Positions 17,358-26,049 of a stretch of 64,000 bases of DNA are shown here, piece after piece (within the stretch, counting starts at the first letter, position 1; each line of letters begins with the position of its first letter). Source of the stretch: Bosea sp. 685 (lineage in GTDB: Bacteria > Pseudomonadota > Alphaproteobacteria > Rhizobiales > Beijerinckiaceae); contig NZ_CP134779.1 in the NCBI RefSeq assembly GCF_031884435.1, forward strand, positions 4,836,001 to 4,900,000, written 5' to 3'. A program made the position numbers and the translations under genes. The notes under the pieces are model-generated. The model was not told where the DNA came from. It searched no databases and saw only the letters and a program-made list of their open reading frames with translations.

Positions 17358-18398
17358 TCAGGGCCTGCCCTGCAAGACCCGCTCGAAATACGCGTCCTCG
17401 CCAGGATAATCGAAGAGATCGCGCGGATAGCCGGCGAGAACCGGAAATGCCTCCCGCCAATTGGAGGGCGCGGTTTTCACCAGCCAGTCGCAGGCAGCCT
17501 TGCTTGCCTCCCGATAGGTCGCGACGGGCCTGTAGCCCAAGGCGAGGGCGGCACTGGTGTCGAGCGTGAACGGCGCGGGAACTGACCATGGCGTCGCCCC
17601 GATCAGCGGCGGATAGCTGTCGTCGTCCACGGGCAGCAATGTCCCTCGATAATCGAGATGGCCCGCGATCGTCGCCGCGATCTCCGCGACGCTCAGGGGC
17701 GAGGGGTCCGCCGCGTTGAGGATGCTCGTTCCTTGAACCTCCAGCGCCTTGCGGACCAAGGCGGCGATGTTGACGACAGCCGAAGTGTGGAACCGGCTCT
17801 CGCCGCGATAGGCGAGCGGGATCACGCCTCGCCCGTCGAGCATGCGCTTGACGAACCACCATTCGCGCGGGTGTACGGAATGCGTGCCGTGGATGGCGCA
17901 TGGCCGCAGGATCGTCACCGGCTGCCTGGCATGGTCGAGCAGGCGGCGCTCCAGCGCGACCTTGCGGGTCGAATAGGTTCTTGGACCGGGATCGACCGTC
18001 GGCTGGTCTTCCCTCATGGCCAAGGGCAGATCCGGAAAGCCACTTGTGCGGGCCTCGTCGAGCGTCCGGCCGGCCGCGTCGCGATAGACGCTGCAGGACG
18101 AGATGACGACGAATGCGCCTGTGCGCCCCTCGATCTCGAGCAATTGCTCGGCATGCGCGTCGCTATAGGCGATCGTGTCGATGACGGCGTCCGCGCCCGC
18201 AGCGAGCGCACGCGCCAGCGCTCCCGGCTCATCGCGATCGAGCAGGGCGAGCTTTGCTCCCCGCGCCGCCATCTCCCCGGGAGGGAGGCGTTGGCCGCGA
18301 TGGGACAGGATCACCTCCCAGCCATGCGTGAGCAGTTCATCGGCAACCGCGCGGCCGATCTGCCCGGTTCCACCGATGATGAAAGCGCGCCGAGACAT
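17358..18398 (-). CDS. NAD(P)-dependent epimerase/dehydratase (extended SDR-like)
   Basis: A 346-residue protein with an N-terminal Rossmann motif GGTGQIGRAVADELL. ISSCSVYRD matches the Ser region of the SDR active site, TYSTRKVALE has Tyr and Lys spaced as YxxxK-like, and RPCAIHG follows as in nucleotide-sugar epimerases. It probably acts on a sugar or sugar nucleotide; the substrate cannot be told. The neighbouring genes give no sugar pathway. Confidence 0.82.
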   Translation of the reverse strand: MSRRAFIIGGTGQIGRAVADELLTHGWEVILSHRGQRLPPGEMAARGAKLALLDRDEPGALARALAAGADAVIDTIAYSDAHAEQLLEIEGRTGAFVVISSCSVYRDAAGRTLDEARTSGFPDLPLAMREDQPTVDPGPRTYSTRKVALERRLLDHARQPVTILRPCAIHGTHSVHPREWWFVKRMLDGRGVIPLAYRGESRFHTSAVVNIAALVRKALEVQGTSILNAADPSPLSVAEIAATIAGHLDYRGTLLPVDDDSYPPLIGATPWSVPAPFTLDTSAALALGYRPVATYREASKAACDWLVKTAPSNWREAFPVLAGYPRDLFDYPGEDAYFERVLQGRP

Positions 18399-18592
18399 GG
18401 TTTTCCCCGGATTCCCGTTCAGCTCCGGGGGCCATGATTATCCCGGCCGAATCGGAGCCATCCGGTTGATCTTTGCACGGCTTGGGGCGCGTCGGCTTGA
18501 TCGCGAATGCGTGGGCGACCCCACAAATGCCCCCTCGCCCGCAGCCGCCGATCGCCTATAACGGCAGCAGCCCAGCAATAAGGCGGATGCCC

Positions 18593-19561
18593 ATGAATTT
18601 CGACGTCACCCTCGCAGACATCCAGGCCGCAGCGACCCGGATCGCCGGCAAGATCAGGCGCACCCCGACCTATCACAGCGCGGGCTTGTCGGCCCGGCTC
18701 GGGGTCGAGACCGTGGTCAAGGTCGAGGCGCTGCAGCTTGGCGGCTCGTTCAAGGTGCGCGGCTGCTTCAACAAGCTGATGGGCCTGAGCGAGGCGGAGC
18801 TCGCACGCGGCGTCGTCACCGTCTCGGGCGGCAACCACGCCATCGCCGTCTCGATGGTCGCCAGCGCGATGGGCACGCGCGCGCTCGTGCTGATGCCGAA
18901 GGACGTTGCACCGCTGAACATCGCGCTGACCAAAAGCGCAGGCGGCGAGGTCGAGCTCTGCGAGGACGCGATCGAGGCCTTCGCCAAGGCTGCGGACTAT
19001 GCCGCGCAGGGCATGACCAACATCCATTCCTTCGACGATCCCGCCATCATCGCCGGCCATGGCTCGCTCGGGCTCGAACTCGCCAGCGACGCCGGCGGGC
19101 GGCTCGACCATGTCTTCATCTCGATCGGCGGCGGCGGTTTCTCGGCCGGCGTCGGCGCGGCGCTGAAAGGGCTCGACCCGGCCGTGCGCATCCATGGCGT
19201 CGAGACCGAAGGCGCCACGACGATGACGCAGGCGCTGGCCGCCGGAAAGCCGGTGCCGCTGCGCCCGACCTCGATCGCCCGCACGCTGAACGCCCCCTTC
19301 GCGACCGAACGGACGATGGCGGCCGCACGGCAGTTCCTGGAGGATATCGTCGTCGTGCCCGATGTCGAGGCGGTGCGCGAGATCGTCTGGGTGCTGCAGA
19401 ACGGGCGCGTCCTGCTCGAGCCGGCGGCCGCCTGCGTCGTTGCCGCCGCGATCGCGAGCAAGGACAAGTTCAAGCCGGGCGAGCGCGTCGGCCTCGTGCT
19501 CTGCGGCTCGAATGTCGCGCTGGAGGACATCGCCGCCTGGCGGACGCAGTTCGGGGTGTGA
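18593..19561 (+). CDS. Threonine/serine dehydratase-like PLP enzyme (fold type II)
   Basis: A 322-residue enzyme with the PLP-lysine motif LGGSFKVRG, the substrate loop SGGNHA, the phosphate-binding IGGGGFSAGVG and LCGSN near the C-terminus. It lacks the regulatory ACT domain of biosynthetic IlvA, so it is the catabolic or serine racemase-like type, turning threonine or serine (or a hydroxy amino acid) into an oxo acid and ammonia. ATG 18593 is taken; ATG 18587, two codons earlier, is also possible. Confidence 0.88.
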   Translation: MNFDVTLADIQAAATRIAGKIRRTPTYHSAGLSARLGVETVVKVEALQLGGSFKVRGCFNKLMGLSEAELARGVVTVSGGNHAIAVSMVASAMGTRALVLMPKDVAPLNIALTKSAGGEVELCEDAIEAFAKAADYAAQGMTNIHSFDDPAIIAGHGSLGLELASDAGGRLDHVFISIGGGGFSAGVGAALKGLDPAVRIHGVETEGATTMTQALAAGKPVPLRPTSIARTLNAPFATERTMAAARQFLEDIVVVPDVEAVREIVWVLQNGRVLLEPAAACVVAAAIASKDKFKPGERVGLVLCGSNVALEDIAAWRTQFGV

Positions 19562-19653
19562 GATCAGGCGTTGGTTTTAGGGCGATCTGGCCGTTAGCTG
19601 GACCGCTTGCGATGGCAGCTATGGCGTGGGGAGTGGACGCCCCTCCATGGGAT

Positions 19654-19821
19654 TTAGCCGTTTGGGCGCTTAGAGTCTTGCGGCAGCATCATGTCCTCGG
19701 GCTCCAATGTTGAACAGGCGTTGTTGCGGTTGGACCCGAACACCGAATTGCCGCACATGTCGCAGCCCGACACGATGATCGCAATTACAATCAATGCAGC
19801 AGGGATAAGGGCTCGCTTCAT
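19654..19821 (-). CDS. Small lipoprotein, 55 residues
   Basis: A 55-residue frame begins MKRALIPAALIVIAIIVSGC: positive N-terminus, hydrophobic core and lipobox IVSGC with the lipidated Cys at residue 20. The mature part starts DMCGNSVFG, holds a second and third Cys, and ends KRPNG. GGAGG lies about 12 bases before the ATG. It should be a small lipid-anchored envelope protein. Function is unknown. Confidence 0.65.
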   Translation of the reverse strand: MKRALIPAALIVIAIIVSGCDMCGNSVFGSNRNNACSTLEPEDMMLPQDSKRPNG

Positions 19822-19944
19822 AAGATCTTTGGCCTCCGCTCGCTCTTGGTGAAACGAGCATCGCGTTACATAGACGTTCTAACGATTCGCCGACAATGTC
19901 CGAGATGGGTGGAAAATTGCCATTGTGTTGGGTATTCATCTGTT

Positions 19945-20292
19945 ATGAACGAGCTCACAACGACACTTTGGCGACCTGTTGGCCCTAAAGAACTGGATTT
20001 AATCCGGCAGGCGAACATGGAAGCGTTTCCATCCCGCTTGCCTGAGCAACCGATTTTCTATCCCGTGCTTAGTGAAGATTATGCGATCAAGATCGCTCGC
20101 GATTGGAATGTTCCTGCAAGCGGGTCTGGCTTCGTGACACGTTTCGAAGTGAAAACAAGCTTTCTAAATCAGTATCCAGTGCAGGAGGCTGGTGGAAGCG
20201 CGCACCTCGAATATTGGATACCGGCAGCGGATATGAACGCTTTCAACGACGCCCTCGTCGGCAAGATCGAGATCATTCGGGAGTTCCGCTAA
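19945..20292 (+). CDS. Small conserved protein of the 'ADP-ribosylation/crystallin J1' annotation group
   Basis: A 115-residue protein starting MNELTTTLWRPVGPKELDLI, with FPSRLPEQPIFYPVL, YAIKIARDWN, VTRFEV and EYWIPAADMNAFN. This layout recurs in small bacterial proteins often labelled ADP-ribosylation/crystallin J1, a name with no experimental backing that I know of. The gene and its surroundings are lower in GC than average for the window, which may reflect recent acquisition. It stands alone. Confidence 0.75.
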   Translation: MNELTTTLWRPVGPKELDLIRQANMEAFPSRLPEQPIFYPVLSEDYAIKIARDWNVPASGSGFVTRFEVKTSFLNQYPVQEAGGSAHLEYWIPAADMNAFNDALVGKIEIIREFR

Positions 20293-20505
20293 GGATCGAA
20301 GCCCCCTAGCAATTGGGGACTCCGACACCCGGCTCGACCGCGGCGCGGACCAGAGGAACATTACCCACGCTGACCGGTTCACGATGCACAAGGCATCGCC
20401 GAGCGGATCGACAATGAAAACTCAAGAGAGATTTGCTGGAGCGCCGGCGGCGATGATGGTCGCGATGCGCTGGATGCGCGCAATCGCTCCGTCCCCCTGC
20501 ACGCG

Positions 20506-22203
20506 ATGACCCAATCGCACCGCACCGGCATGATCCAATCGAGAGGCGCATCAGTGGCTGAAGACAGCATGCCCGCCATGGCGTCCGCTCACCATGCCGG
20601 GCGGCTTCTTTCGCGCCGTACAGCCCTGGCCATGCTCGCATCGACAGCTCTGTTCGCCACAGCCAAGCCGAGCTCAGCGGCACCGCCGGCATCGCCGGGC
20701 GGCCGGCCCTTCAGCTATGACGACGTCGTCGAACAGGCGCGGGCGCTGGGAGAGCGAGCCTTCGATGCCGAGGGGCTGACGATCCCGCCGGAGCTGTCGA
20801 AGCTGACTTATGACAGCTACCGGGAAATCCGCTTCCGCAGGGAAAAGGCGTTCTGGCGGGATGGCGGCTCCGACTACCGGCTCCATCCCTTCCATCTCGG
20901 ATTCCTTCACGACAAGCCGGTGCAATTGCACGTCATCAGGGATGGCAGCGCCATCCCGCTCGCCTTCACGACGGGCCTGTTCGAGTACGGCAAGGTTCCC
21001 GTTCCCAAGCAGCTTTCGCCTGCGCTGGGCTTCGCTGGTTTTGCCGTGACGACGACGCTGAACGCCCTGAACGTGCAGGACGAGCTGATCGCCTTTCTCG
21101 GCGCGAGCTATTTTCGCCTGATCGGGCGCGGCCATCGCTATGGCTTGTCCGCGCGTGGGCTGGCGCTGGATGTCGGTGGCGAGCAGCCGGAGGAGTTTCC
21201 GTTCTTCAGGGCGCTCTGGCTGGAGGAGCCGACGCGCGATAGCACCGATCTCGTGATCTACGCCCTCCTGGATTCGCCATCCGTCGCGGGTGCGTATCGG
21301 TTTGTCGTCACGCCGGGACAGCAGACCAGCGTTGCCGTGACGGCGACGATCATCCCGCGCGTAAAACTCCCCCGCATCGGCATCGCCCCCCTCACCTCGA
21401 TGTTCCTCGCCGGGGAAGGCGACCTCGGCCAGCGCACCGATTTCCGGCCCGAGATCCATGATTCAGACGGGCTGATGCTCAAGACCGGTGGTGGAGAATG
21501 GCTCTGGCGGCCGATCCGGAACCCGAAATCGCTGCGGATTTCGAGCTTTGGCGATCGCAATCCGCGCGGCTTCGGCCTGATGCAGCGCGACCGTGAATTC
21601 GGCCATTACCAGGATCTCGAAGCGCAGTATCACGCGCGGCCGGGATATTGGGTCGAGCCCTCAGGAGACTGGGGCGAGGGGCGCGTCGATCTTATCGAGA
21701 TTCCGACGACCGGCGAAGCCTTCGACAACATCGTCGCCTGCTGGACGCCGAGCACCCCGCTCGAACCCAGGAAAGCCAGCCAGTTCAGCTATCGCATCTC
21801 GGCTCTCTCGACGACGAAGGCCCTGCACCCTTACGGGCAGGTCCGTAACAGCTTCGACGGCTCGAACACCGAGGATGGCGAAGCCAAGGACGTCGGCAAG
21901 AAGCGTTTCATCGTCGACTTCACCGACGGCGATCTCGAATATTATCTGTCCGACCCCAAGCGCGTCGAAATCGTCGCATCGACCACAGCCGGAACGATCG
22001 CCGCGACGATCGTCGATGCAAACCCGGCGGCGAAAGGCTTCCGCGCCATCGTCGACGCGTCATTGCCCGCCGGCGAAACCGCCGAACTGCGCATCTTCCT
22101 GAAATCGCGATCCCGCACCCTGACGGAAACCTGGACGACCTCCTGGTCGATGCCGAAGGTCGCGGCTCCGCTCCCGGGTCCGGCGCTCGTCAGCAAGGAT
22201 TGA
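20506..22203 (+). CDS. Periplasmic glucan biosynthesis protein OpgG/OpgD (MdoG family)
   Basis: A frame of up to 565 residues with the MdoG domain: FSYDDVVEQARALGERAF, the YREIRFRREKAFW block and FYLGFLHD-like YRLHPFHLGFLHD, then YGLSARGLALD, QRDREFGHYQDLEA and YWVEPSGDWGEG. The N-terminus has a twin-arginine-like signal (SRRTALAMLASTALF), as in OpgD rather than Sec-exported OpgG. The protein shapes osmoregulated periplasmic glucans. No opgH glucosyltransferase lies beside it. The start is uncertain: ATGs at 20506, 20530, 20569 and 20578 all keep the signal. Confidence 0.9.
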   Translation: MTQSHRTGMIQSRGASVAEDSMPAMASAHHAGRLLSRRTALAMLASTALFATAKPSSAAPPASPGGRPFSYDDVVEQARALGERAFDAEGLTIPPELSKLTYDSYREIRFRREKAFWRDGGSDYRLHPFHLGFLHDKPVQLHVIRDGSAIPLAFTTGLFEYGKVPVPKQLSPALGFAGFAVTTTLNALNVQDELIAFLGASYFRLIGRGHRYGLSARGLALDVGGEQPEEFPFFRALWLEEPTRDSTDLVIYALLDSPSVAGAYRFVVTPGQQTSVAVTATIIPRVKLPRIGIAPLTSMFLAGEGDLGQRTDFRPEIHDSDGLMLKTGGGEWLWRPIRNPKSLRISSFGDRNPRGFGLMQRDREFGHYQDLEAQYHARPGYWVEPSGDWGEGRVDLIEIPTTGEAFDNIVACWTPSTPLEPRKASQFSYRISALSTTKALHPYGQVRNSFDGSNTEDGEAKDVGKKRFIVDFTDGDLEYYLSDPKRVEIVASTTAGTIAATIVDANPAAKGFRAIVDASLPAGETAELRIFLKSRSRTLTETWTTSWSMPKVAAPLPGPALVSKD

Positions 22204-22218
22204 TTGTGGAGACACCGC

Positions 22219-22365
22219 CGTCATTCCGGGGCGATCCGAAGGATCGAGCCTGGAACCCAGAGCCGATGCGGGTTCTCCATGAGGCGCTCGCATGGCGAGC
22301 CTCAAATGTCGGGCGCATCGGTTCTGGGTTCCGGGCTCAGGCCTACGGCCTGCTCCGGAATGACG
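22219..22365. repeat. Palindromic repeat, CGTCATTCCGG family
   Basis: CGTCATTCCGG (22219-22229) and CCGGAATGACG (22355-22365) are inverted arms, with GGAACCCAGAGCCGATGCG facing CGCATCGGTTCTGGGTTCC inside. It lies between the convergent opgG/D-like and tarD genes and is related to 1823-1952. Confidence 0.85.
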
Positions 22366-22420
22366 GTGTGGTTCCAGTGAGTCCTTAGCAGCCCCAGCTC
22401 CGCGAGCCAGCCCCGCCGCG

Positions 22421-23584
22421 TCACTCAGCCAATTCGCGCATGACCTTGATCAGGTCGGACTTGCCCTCAAAACCGATGCCCGGAAGCTCGGGCATCACGA
22501 TATGGCCGTTCTCGACGCGAACGCTGTCGGGAAACCCGCCATAGGGCTGGAACAGGTCGGGATAGCTCTCATTGCCGCCGAGCCCGAGGCCGGCCGCTAT
22601 GTTGAGCGACATCTGGTGGCCGCCATGCGGGATGCAGCGCGATGGCGACCAGCCGAACTGCGCGAGCACATCGAGCGTCCGCAGATATTCGACCAGACCA
22701 TAGGACAAAGCGCAGTCGAATTGCAGCCAGTCCCGGTCGGGCCGCATCCCGCCATAGCGCAGGAGATTGCGCGCATCCTGATGCGAGAACAGGTTCTCGC
22801 CCGTCGCCATCGGGCCGGGATAGAACTCCGAAAGCGCCGCCTGCAGGGCGTAGTCGAGGGGATCGCCGACCTCCTCGTACCAGAACAGCGGATAGTGGCG
22901 CAGCATCTTGGCATAGGCGATGCCGGTCTCCAGGTCGAAGCGCCCATTCGCATCGACGGCAAGCTGGGCCTGCGAGCCGATCTCGGCCAGAACCGCCTCG
23001 ATGCGGCGCTGATCCTCATGGATGCTGGCGCCGCCGACCTTCATCTTCACGACGGTGTAGCCGCGGTCGAGATAGCCGCGCATCTCGGCTCGCAGGGCAC
23101 TGTCATCCTTGCCGGGATAATAGTAGCCGCCCGCCGCATAGACGAAGACCCGGGGATCGGCCTCGCGGCCCTTCCCATCCGCCAGGAGGCGAAACAGCGG
23201 CTTGCCCGCGATCTTGGCGACGGCATCCCAGACGGCCATGTCGAGCGTGCCGACCGCCACCGAACGCTCGCCATGGCCGCCCGGCTTCTCATTCGTCATC
23301 ATCGTCGCCCAGATCTTGTGGGGGTCGAGATTGTCGCCGCTCTGATTGATCAGGCTCTCGGGGGCCGCTTCGAGGATGCGGCCGCGAAAGCGCTCGCGAA
23401 TGAGGCCGCCCTGGCCGTAGCGGCCGTTCGAGTTGAAGCCGTAGCCGACCACGCGCCGCCCGTCGCGGACCACATCGGTCACCACCGCCACGAGGCTCGC
23501 CGTCATCTTGGAGAAGTCGATATAGGCGTTGCGGATGGGCGAGGCGATCGGCTTGGTGATCTCGCGGACATCGACGATGCGCAT
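22421..23584 (-). CDS. tarD: D(-)-tartrate dehydratase (enolase superfamily)
   Basis: A 387-residue enolase-superfamily enzyme that closely resembles, from memory, the characterised D-tartrate dehydratase of Bradyrhizobium japonicum, which makes oxaloacetate from D-tartrate. The expected residues are in place: Lys182 in VVKMKVGG, metal ligands Asp211 (VDANGR), Glu237 (WYEEVG) and Glu263 (TGENL), and His320 (CIPHGGHQ), each offset by two from the published numbering as I recall it. A LysR regulator gene is divergent, 104 bp away. Transport genes for tartrate are not seen nearby. Confidence 0.93.
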   Translation of the reverse strand: MRIVDVREITKPIASPIRNAYIDFSKMTASLVAVVTDVVRDGRRVVGYGFNSNGRYGQGGLIRERFRGRILEAAPESLINQSGDNLDPHKIWATMMTNEKPGGHGERSVAVGTLDMAVWDAVAKIAGKPLFRLLADGKGREADPRVFVYAAGGYYYPGKDDSALRAEMRGYLDRGYTVVKMKVGGASIHEDQRRIEAVLAEIGSQAQLAVDANGRFDLETGIAYAKMLRHYPLFWYEEVGDPLDYALQAALSEFYPGPMATGENLFSHQDARNLLRYGGMRPDRDWLQFDCALSYGLVEYLRTLDVLAQFGWSPSRCIPHGGHQMSLNIAAGLGLGGNESYPDLFQPYGGFPDSVRVENGHIVMPELPGIGFEGKSDLIKVMRELAE

Positions 23585-23612
23585 GGCGGTCTCCCTGCGG
23601 GGCTGGCTGGCG

Positions 23613-23628
23613 ATACCCCGTCCTGTAT
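23613..23628. promoter_or_regulatory. Dyad ATAC-N8-GTAT between tarD and lysR
   Basis: ATAC at 23613-23616 and GTAT at 23625-23628 form an inverted repeat 29 bp upstream of the tarD start, in the spacer shared with the divergent lysR gene. It is a candidate LysR recognition site. Confidence 0.35.
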
Positions 23629-23688
23629 GTCTGGCCCCTGCCGGTCGGCCAATGCCAAGATCGGTTCACCCCATGCACGAGCGGCATC

Positions 23689-24624
23689 ATGGATCTGGAT
23701 TGGCTGAAGGATGTCCTGGCGCTGGCCGAGCAGAAGAGCTTTTCGCGTGCGGCCGAGGTTCGAAATGTCACGCAGCCGGCGTTCAGCCGGCGCATCCGCG
23801 CGCTTGAGGACTGGATCGGCGTGCCGCTGTTCCTGCGCAGCGCCCAGGGCGCGACGCTGACCCCGGCCGGCGCCCATTTCCAGCCCCTCGCCCAGGACCT
23901 GCTCCGCAACCTGCAGCAGTTGCAGCGCGAGACCAGGGCCGTGGGGGAGAGCGAGAAGGGAGCGCTCTCGATCGCGGCGACGCATGCGCTTTCCTTCACC
24001 TTCTTCCCGGGCTGGATCCGCCGCCACATGCGGTTCGAGGCGCTCGGCACACTCAACCTGATCTCGGACAGCCTGGAGGCTTGCGAGCAGATCATGCTGG
24101 GCGGCGAGGTGCATTTCCTGCTCTGCCACCATCATGCGCAGGTGCCGACGCGTTTCGAAGCCGAGCGCTTCCCAAGCATCCGGGTGGGGGACGACGTGCT
24201 GGTGCCGCTCTGCGCGCCGGATGCAGACGGCCAGCCCCTCTGGCCGTTGCCGGGAACGATCGAGCGGCCGGCGCGGCTCCTCGCCTATAGCCAGGCCTCC
24301 GGGCTCGGCCGCATCCTCTCGGCCCAGATGGCGCTGGCGCAGGACGCGGCGCTCGCGCAGGACACGGCGCTGGCGCGGGACGCTGCCGGGATGACGACCG
24401 TCTTCACCTCGCATCTGGCCGCGGCCTTGCTGACCATGGCGCGGGACGGGCATGGCATCGCCTGGCTTCCGCTCACCCTGGCGGAAGAGGACCTCGCCCG
24501 CGCCCGCCTGGTCCGGGCCGGACTGGGGCGTTTCGACATCCCCATCGAGATCAGGCTCTTCCGCAGCCCCGACTGCCGCAACGAGGCTGCAGACGAATTA
24601 TGGGCGAGCCTGCAGGCGGAGTGA
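23689..24624 (+). CDS. LysR-type regulator, likely of tarD
   Basis: A 311-residue LysR protein. The N-terminal winged HTH (FSRAAEVRNVTQPAFSRRIRALEDWIGVPLF) is followed by a linker helix and the effector-binding domain. The domain holds an unusual run of short repeats near residues 212-228 (AQDAALAQDTALARDA). Divergent placement next to tarD suggests it senses tartrate or a product and controls tarD; this is inference from the usual LysR arrangement. Confidence 0.88.
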   Translation: MDLDWLKDVLALAEQKSFSRAAEVRNVTQPAFSRRIRALEDWIGVPLFLRSAQGATLTPAGAHFQPLAQDLLRNLQQLQRETRAVGESEKGALSIAATHALSFTFFPGWIRRHMRFEALGTLNLISDSLEACEQIMLGGEVHFLLCHHHAQVPTRFEAERFPSIRVGDDVLVPLCAPDADGQPLWPLPGTIERPARLLAYSQASGLGRILSAQMALAQDAALAQDTALARDAAGMTTVFTSHLAAALLTMARDGHGIAWLPLTLAEEDLARARLVRAGLGRFDIPIEIRLFRSPDCRNEAADELWASLQAE

Positions 24625-24675
24625 GCGGGGTCGCGCTCGTGGCCGGCCGTGCCACGCATGACGAGAAGGCGCCCT

Positions 24676-24833
24676 CCCTTCTCCCCTCGCGGGAGAAGGT
24701 GGCGCGCAGCGCCGGATGAGGGGGCGCCGTGCCCTGTCAGGTTGGCGTCGTGTTCGGCTAGATGGAAAGCTCACAGCGCCCCCTCATCCGTCTCGGCTTC
24801 GCCGAGCCACCTTCTCCCGCGAGGGGAGAAGGG
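24676..24833. repeat. Long composite repeat, copy A
   Basis: CCCTTCTCCCCTCGCGGGAG starts the element and its inverse closes it; GGATGAGGGGGCGC faces GCGCCCCCTCATCC. Copy B at 27197-27357 is in the same orientation and differs by a few bases and short indels. Together they bracket the two citrate synthase genes. Confidence 0.88.
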
Positions 24834-24851
24834 AAGAAGCGCCCCCCACCC

Positions 24852-25931
24852 TCAAGCGGCCTGCCTCGGCTCGGGGCCGATATAGGTCGATTTCGGGCGG
24901 ATGAGCCGTCCTCCTGCGAGCTGCTCCTGCGCATGGGCGATCCAGCCGATGACGCGGCCCATTGCGAAGACGCAGGTGAAGCTCTCCGGCGGGAAGGCCA
25001 AGGCTTCCAGCAGGAGCGCTGTGTAGAACTCGACATTGGTCTGCAGCGAGCGGGCGGGCTTGCGTTCGCGCAGGATCGCGAGAGCCGCGGCCTCGACCGC
25101 CTCGGCATAGGCGAGGCGGCCGGAATTCGGGTCGAGCCGGCGGATCGCGCGCTTCAGCGCATCGGCACGGGGATCGCGCACGCGGTAGATGCGATGGCCG
25201 AAGCCCATCAACCGGTCGCCGCGCTGCAGCGCCGCCTCCAACCAGGCCCGGGCGTTGCTGGCCTCGCCGATCTCGTCGAGCATCTCGATGACCGGCCCCG
25301 GCGCCCCGCCATGCAGCGGCCCCTTCAACGCACTCACTCCCGCCAGGACCGCGGAGGTCAAACCGGCCCTCGTCGAAGCGACGACGCGCGCCGCGAAGGT
25401 CGAGGCGTTGAGGCCATGATCGCAGACCGTCACGAGATAGGTATCGAGCGCGGCGGCCTGCGCCGGGTCGACGGCCTCCCCGCGCATCATCCGCAGGATA
25501 TCGGCGGCATGGGGCAGCGCCGGATCGGGCGCGACCGGCGCCAGATGGCGCTGCATGCGGATGACGGCGGGCGTGAAGACCGCCGGCGCCGCCATCAATC
25601 GCAGCGCGGTCGCGACATCGTCGCCATCCGCCAGCCGCGCCGTCAGCGCGCGCATCGCCTCGACAGGGGTTCGCCGCACCAGTTCAGCATCGAGACCCGC
25701 GACCTCGCGAAAGACATCGAGCCTGCTCTGGCCGAGCGCCGCAGCAAGAGCCGCGCCGCGCGGCAAATCGTCGAAGAAGCCGTCCAGCAGAAGCTCGGCT
25801 GCCTCGGCAAAGCTGGTGCGGCCGGCGAGATCGTCGAGGAGATGACCGCGAATGATCAGGCGGCCGGCAGCCCCATCGACATCTGACAGGATCGTCTCCG
25901 CAGCGACAACATCATCAAGTCCATCCGACAT
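24852..25931 (-). CDS. Citrate synthase-like protein 1 (catalytic Asp replaced by Glu)
   Basis: A 359-residue citrate synthase family protein: DHGLNASTFAARV, GPLHGGA (His207), MGFGHRIYRVRDPRA (His246) and the C-terminal GWIAHAQEQ. Where citrate synthases have NVDFYS, with Asp as catalytic base, this protein has NVEFYT (Glu301). It might still condense an acyl-CoA with an oxo acid, or might serve as a partner to the divergent paralogue. ATG 25931 has GGAGG five bases upstream. The N-terminal region is shorter than in housekeeping citrate synthase. True substrates are unknown. Confidence 0.87.
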   Translation of the reverse strand: MSDGLDDVVAAETILSDVDGAAGRLIIRGHLLDDLAGRTSFAEAAELLLDGFFDDLPRGAALAAALGQSRLDVFREVAGLDAELVRRTPVEAMRALTARLADGDDVATALRLMAAPAVFTPAVIRMQRHLAPVAPDPALPHAADILRMMRGEAVDPAQAAALDTYLVTVCDHGLNASTFAARVVASTRAGLTSAVLAGVSALKGPLHGGAPGPVIEMLDEIGEASNARAWLEAALQRGDRLMGFGHRIYRVRDPRADALKRAIRRLDPNSGRLAYAEAVEAAALAILRERKPARSLQTNVEFYTALLLEALAFPPESFTCVFAMGRVIGWIAHAQEQLAGGRLIRPKSTYIGPEPRQAA

Positions 25932-26004
25932 CGGATCCTCCATCAACAAGGCCTTGAGGATCGCGCTGCGATGCAGCATAATCAATCTTGAACAATATAA
26001 TCAA

Positions 26005-26049
26005 CATATCGAGATGCAATGTATCGAGATGCAACATATCGGGATGAAT
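26005..26049. repeat. Three tandem 15-bp units over the start of citrate synthase-like gene 2
   Basis: CATATCGAGATGCAA, TGTATCGAGATGCAA and CATATCGGGATGAAT follow one another exactly. Each unit carries an ATG in the same reading frame (26014, 26029, 26044). They lie in the 112-bp spacer between the divergent citrate synthase genes and may be operator repeats, alternative starts, or both. Confidence 0.75.

Noticed and set aside
20306..20692. 128-codon minus-strand frame before the opgG/D-like gene
   Set aside because: Overlaps the signal-peptide region of the glucan protein; composition rich in Arg, Cys and Ser with no family resemblance.
22502..23707. 401-codon plus-strand open frame
   Set aside because: Antisense to tarD, whose catalytic residues all match.
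25932..26004. Riboswitch or tRNA in the AT-rich citrate synthase spacer
   Set aside because: The stretch is too short and shows no cloverleaf or known aptamer core.
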